From contig CAKMZE010000007.1 of NCBI GenBank assembly GCA_929200295.1, positions 18,898 to 35,977 on the forward strand: a DNA stretch of 17,080 nucleotides. The letters run 5' to 3'. Below, one piece after another: positions 15,712 through 17,080 of the stretch. The notes below the pieces were generated by a model. The model was not told the origin of the DNA and did not search any database. It was given only the letters and a program-made list of their open reading frames with translations. The DNA is from an uncultured Alphaproteobacteria bacterium. GTDB lineage: Bacteria > Pseudomonadota > Alphaproteobacteria > Rhodobacterales > Rhodobacteraceae. Each line of letters opens with the position of its first letter. The stretch's first letter is position 1. The position numbers and the translations under genes were made by a program.

Positions 15712-15755
15712 TAGACGGGCTCAATATGGATAAGGCGAGATGAGCGGTAGATCAT
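15711..15755 (-). CDS. Candidate 14-codon mini-ORF linking GNAT and cobN
   Basis: Encodes MIYRSSRLIHIEPV. Its ATG (15755-15753) overlaps the GNAT stop as ATGA, and its TAA (15713-15711) overlaps the cobN ATG as TAATG, so it fills the gap exactly. No ribosome site of its own is visible. It may serve only to carry ribosomes from GNAT to cobN; the peptide need not be functional. It could equally be chance, given its size. Confidence 0.35.
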   Translation of the reverse strand: MIYRSSRLIHIEPV

Positions 15756-16204
15756 GTGAGCGGCTTTTCCATAAAGATGGATGATTTCGCATCTGCGTAA
15801 TCGCCAAACACCCCGCATGGTGTAAATCCGTGCCGTGCATATAATTTATGTGCAGCATATAACACATTGCCTGTTTCGAGCTTCAGCATAGACAACCCTT
15901 CTGCGCGTGCCGCATCTTCGAGCTGCCGCATCAGTGCGTCTGCAATGCCTGTGCCCCTTGCGGCTTTGTCCACGAACATGGATTTTAGCTCACCATAGCC
16001 TGTCTTGATGGCCAGCGCGCCAGTGCCCAGAATATCCTCGCCCACACGCGCTGTGAAAAACCGAATATGATCGGCTGTAAGCGCATCAATATCGAGATAG
16101 TAGTTATCCTCGGGTGGAAAGAGGCTTTCCATCAGGGCGTGGCTTTGTTTTAAAAGCGCCGTCGCCTGCGGGTCATGGGGATCGGTTAGACTGACGATAA
16201 TCAT
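15752..16204 (-). CDS. GNAT-family N-acetyltransferase
   Basis: A 150-residue single-domain acetyltransferase. The acetyl-CoA loop is AARGTGIADALM in the middle of the protein, preceded by the strand ELKSMFVDK and followed by GLSMLKLETGN and LYARHGFTPCG, the usual motif A/B order. The N-terminus includes ESLFPPEDNYYLD, which resembles small-molecule GNATs of the PhnO/YsnE type; the acceptor substrate is unknown. The ATG at 16204 overlaps the cobW stop as ATGA, and the stop overlaps the mini-ORF before cobN, so it is embedded in the cobW-cobN operon. I know of no established acetyltransferase step in cobalamin synthesis, so its presence may be incidental or linked to metal or metabolite handling. 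Confidence 0.88.
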   Translation of the reverse strand: MIIVSLTDPHDPQATALLKQSHALMESLFPPEDNYYLDIDALTADHIRFFTARVGEDILGTGALAIKTGYGELKSMFVDKAARGTGIADALMRQLEDAARAEGLSMLKLETGNVLYAAHKLYARHGFTPCGVFGDYADAKSSIFMEKPLT

Positions 16205-17080
16205 GATCTAAGCGCCTGTGTGATTGCGGCTTGATTAAGCCCGCTTTCACCAATGACCACAAGACGGGTTTCGCGCGGGTCCGTGCCAAACGGCTGATCA
16301 AAATAGGTATCCACGCGCGGGCCAACAGCCTGTAGTGTCAGGCGCATTGGTTTGCCCTCAACAGCAACAAATCCTTTGAGCCGCAGAATATTATGGGTGC
16401 GGATCACGTCAGAGACGTGTGCAGCAAAGGCTTGGGCATCAGTGATTTCGCCGCGCGTGACGATAAAGCTTTGGAAGGCGTCATGCCCATGCTCGTGTTC
16501 GTGTTCATGCGTGTGATGGTGATCGTCGTGATCATCATGCGCGTGGTGATCTTCATCATGGTGATGGTGATGGTGGATTTCGTGCCGGGCAGCGAGGTCT
16601 GTTTCAGCGCCGATCCCTTGCCCTAAAAGCACATCGGCGGGCAGCGCGCCCATGCTGGCTTTGATCACTTGAACGCCGGCGCGACAGTCGGATTTCAGCT
16701 GTGTTGAGAGCTGTGTCGCTTCCTCATCTGACAACAGATCGGATTTATTCACAACAATCATATCCGCGCAGGCGATCTGATCTTCGAAGAGTTCAGAGAG
16801 CGGTGTTTCGTGGTCAAGATTTTCATCCTGTGCGCGCTGGGCATCCACGGCGGCGATGTTATGGGCGAACTGTCCATCAACCACGGCACGCCCGTCAACT
16901 ACAGTCACGACACCGTCAACGGTCACGCGGGTTGAGATCCCGGGCCAATTAAAGGCGCGGATTAACGGCTGCGGCAAGGCAAGGCCTGATGTTTCAATCA
17001 CGATGTGATCGGGGGCATCCGGGCGGTCTAGCAGTTTTTTCATTGTAGGGATGCAGAGATCAGCGAACGTGCAGCAGATG
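16201..17080 (-). CDS. cobW: CobW GTPase, cobalamin-cluster member of the COG0523 metallochaperone family (5' end outside window)
   Basis: The frame stays open to the right edge, where residues ICCTFADLCIPT precede MKKLLDRP; the ICC is the tail of the family's conserved CxCC metal site, so the ATG at 17043 is internal and the GTPase P-loop is beyond the window. Visible parts are IVIETSGLALPQPLIRAF (switch-type region), NKSDLL (the NKxD guanine-specificity motif), and a His-rich loop at about 16482-16582 containing 19 His in 35 residues with Asp and Glu between. The C-terminal CobW_C domain includes NILRLKGFVAVEGKP. CobW proteins are G3E GTPases thought to deliver cobalt to the CobN chelatase. 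The stop overlaps the GNAT start. Confidence 0.95.
   Translation of the reverse strand, partial: ICCTFADLCIPTMKKLLDRPDAPDHIVIETSGLALPQPLIRAFNWPGISTRVTVDGVVTVVDGRAVVDGQFAHNIAAVDAQRAQDENLDHETPLSELFEDQIACADMIVVNKSDLLSDEEATQLSTQLKSDCRAGVQVIKASMGALPADVLLGQGIGAETDLAARHEIHHHHHHDEDHHAHDDHDDHHHTHEHEHEHGHDAFQSFIVTRGEITDAQAFAAHVSDVIRTHNILRLKGFVAVEGKPMRLTLQAVGPRVDTYFDQPFGTDPRETRLVVIGESGLNQAAITQALRS

Noticed and set aside
16393..16626. Hydrophobic plus-strand ORF rich in Val/Ile/Met
   Set aside because: It is the antisense reading of the His-codon tract of cobW; the hydrophobic pattern follows from the GTG/ATG/ATC triplets opposite the His and Asp codons.

Overview
The window looks like chromosomal DNA of an alphaproteobacterium, most likely of the Rhodobacterales/Roseobacter group. 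The reasons are an aerobic-type cobalamin cluster (cobW, cobN, cobO), a dapA gene divergent from a soluble lytic transglycosylase gene, separate MnmC-half genes, moderate GC content, and short GC-rich intergenic repeats of a kind I associate with that group. The lineage is an inference from gene content; no phylogeny was run.

Left part (1-7900), mostly housekeeping genes. The C-terminal end of a YcaQ-family winged-helix protein converges on dapA (lysine/peptidoglycan precursor synthesis). A signal-peptide-bearing lytic transglycosylase diverges from dapA. After a repeat-rich intergenic stretch come, on the minus strand, mnmD and a DMT-family exporter whose start overlaps the mnmD stop. An FAD oxidoreductase resembling the other half of MnmC is transcribed divergently from mnmD. 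A MaoC/HTD2-type hydratase and an NADPH-dependent FMN reductase form a tight minus-strand pair.

Middle (8000-9730). One plus-strand gene encodes a thiamine-diphosphate enzyme of the acetolactate synthase family. A 42-nt repeat lies directly after its stop codon.

Right part (9735-17080), the cobalamin region, all minus strand apart from one tiny plus-strand ORF. In transcription order: cobW (5' end outside the window), a GNAT acetyltransferase, cobN, a 236-nt gap, cobO, a YrbL-like kinase-fold protein, and two tandem Lin0512-family proteins. Most junctions here overlap or nearly touch, which points to co-translation. CobN is the large cobaltochelatase subunit, CobW a metal-binding GTPase with a very His-rich loop, and CobO the corrinoid adenosyltransferase. 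The YrbL/Lin0512 genes have no established cobalamin role, so their placement behind cobO is the most suggestive functional clue in the window.

The most unusual structural points are: a 43-nt repeat found intergenically after two genes and also in frame inside cobN; a 22-codon hydrophobic ORF sharing a TTAA double stop with cobN; a 14-codon mini-ORF bridging GNAT and cobN by overlaps on both sides; and a 15-nt perfect palindrome upstream of cobO. No RNA genes, CRISPR arrays, insertion sequences or recognisable cobalamin riboswitch were seen. There is no gene-free stretch longer than about 240 nt.
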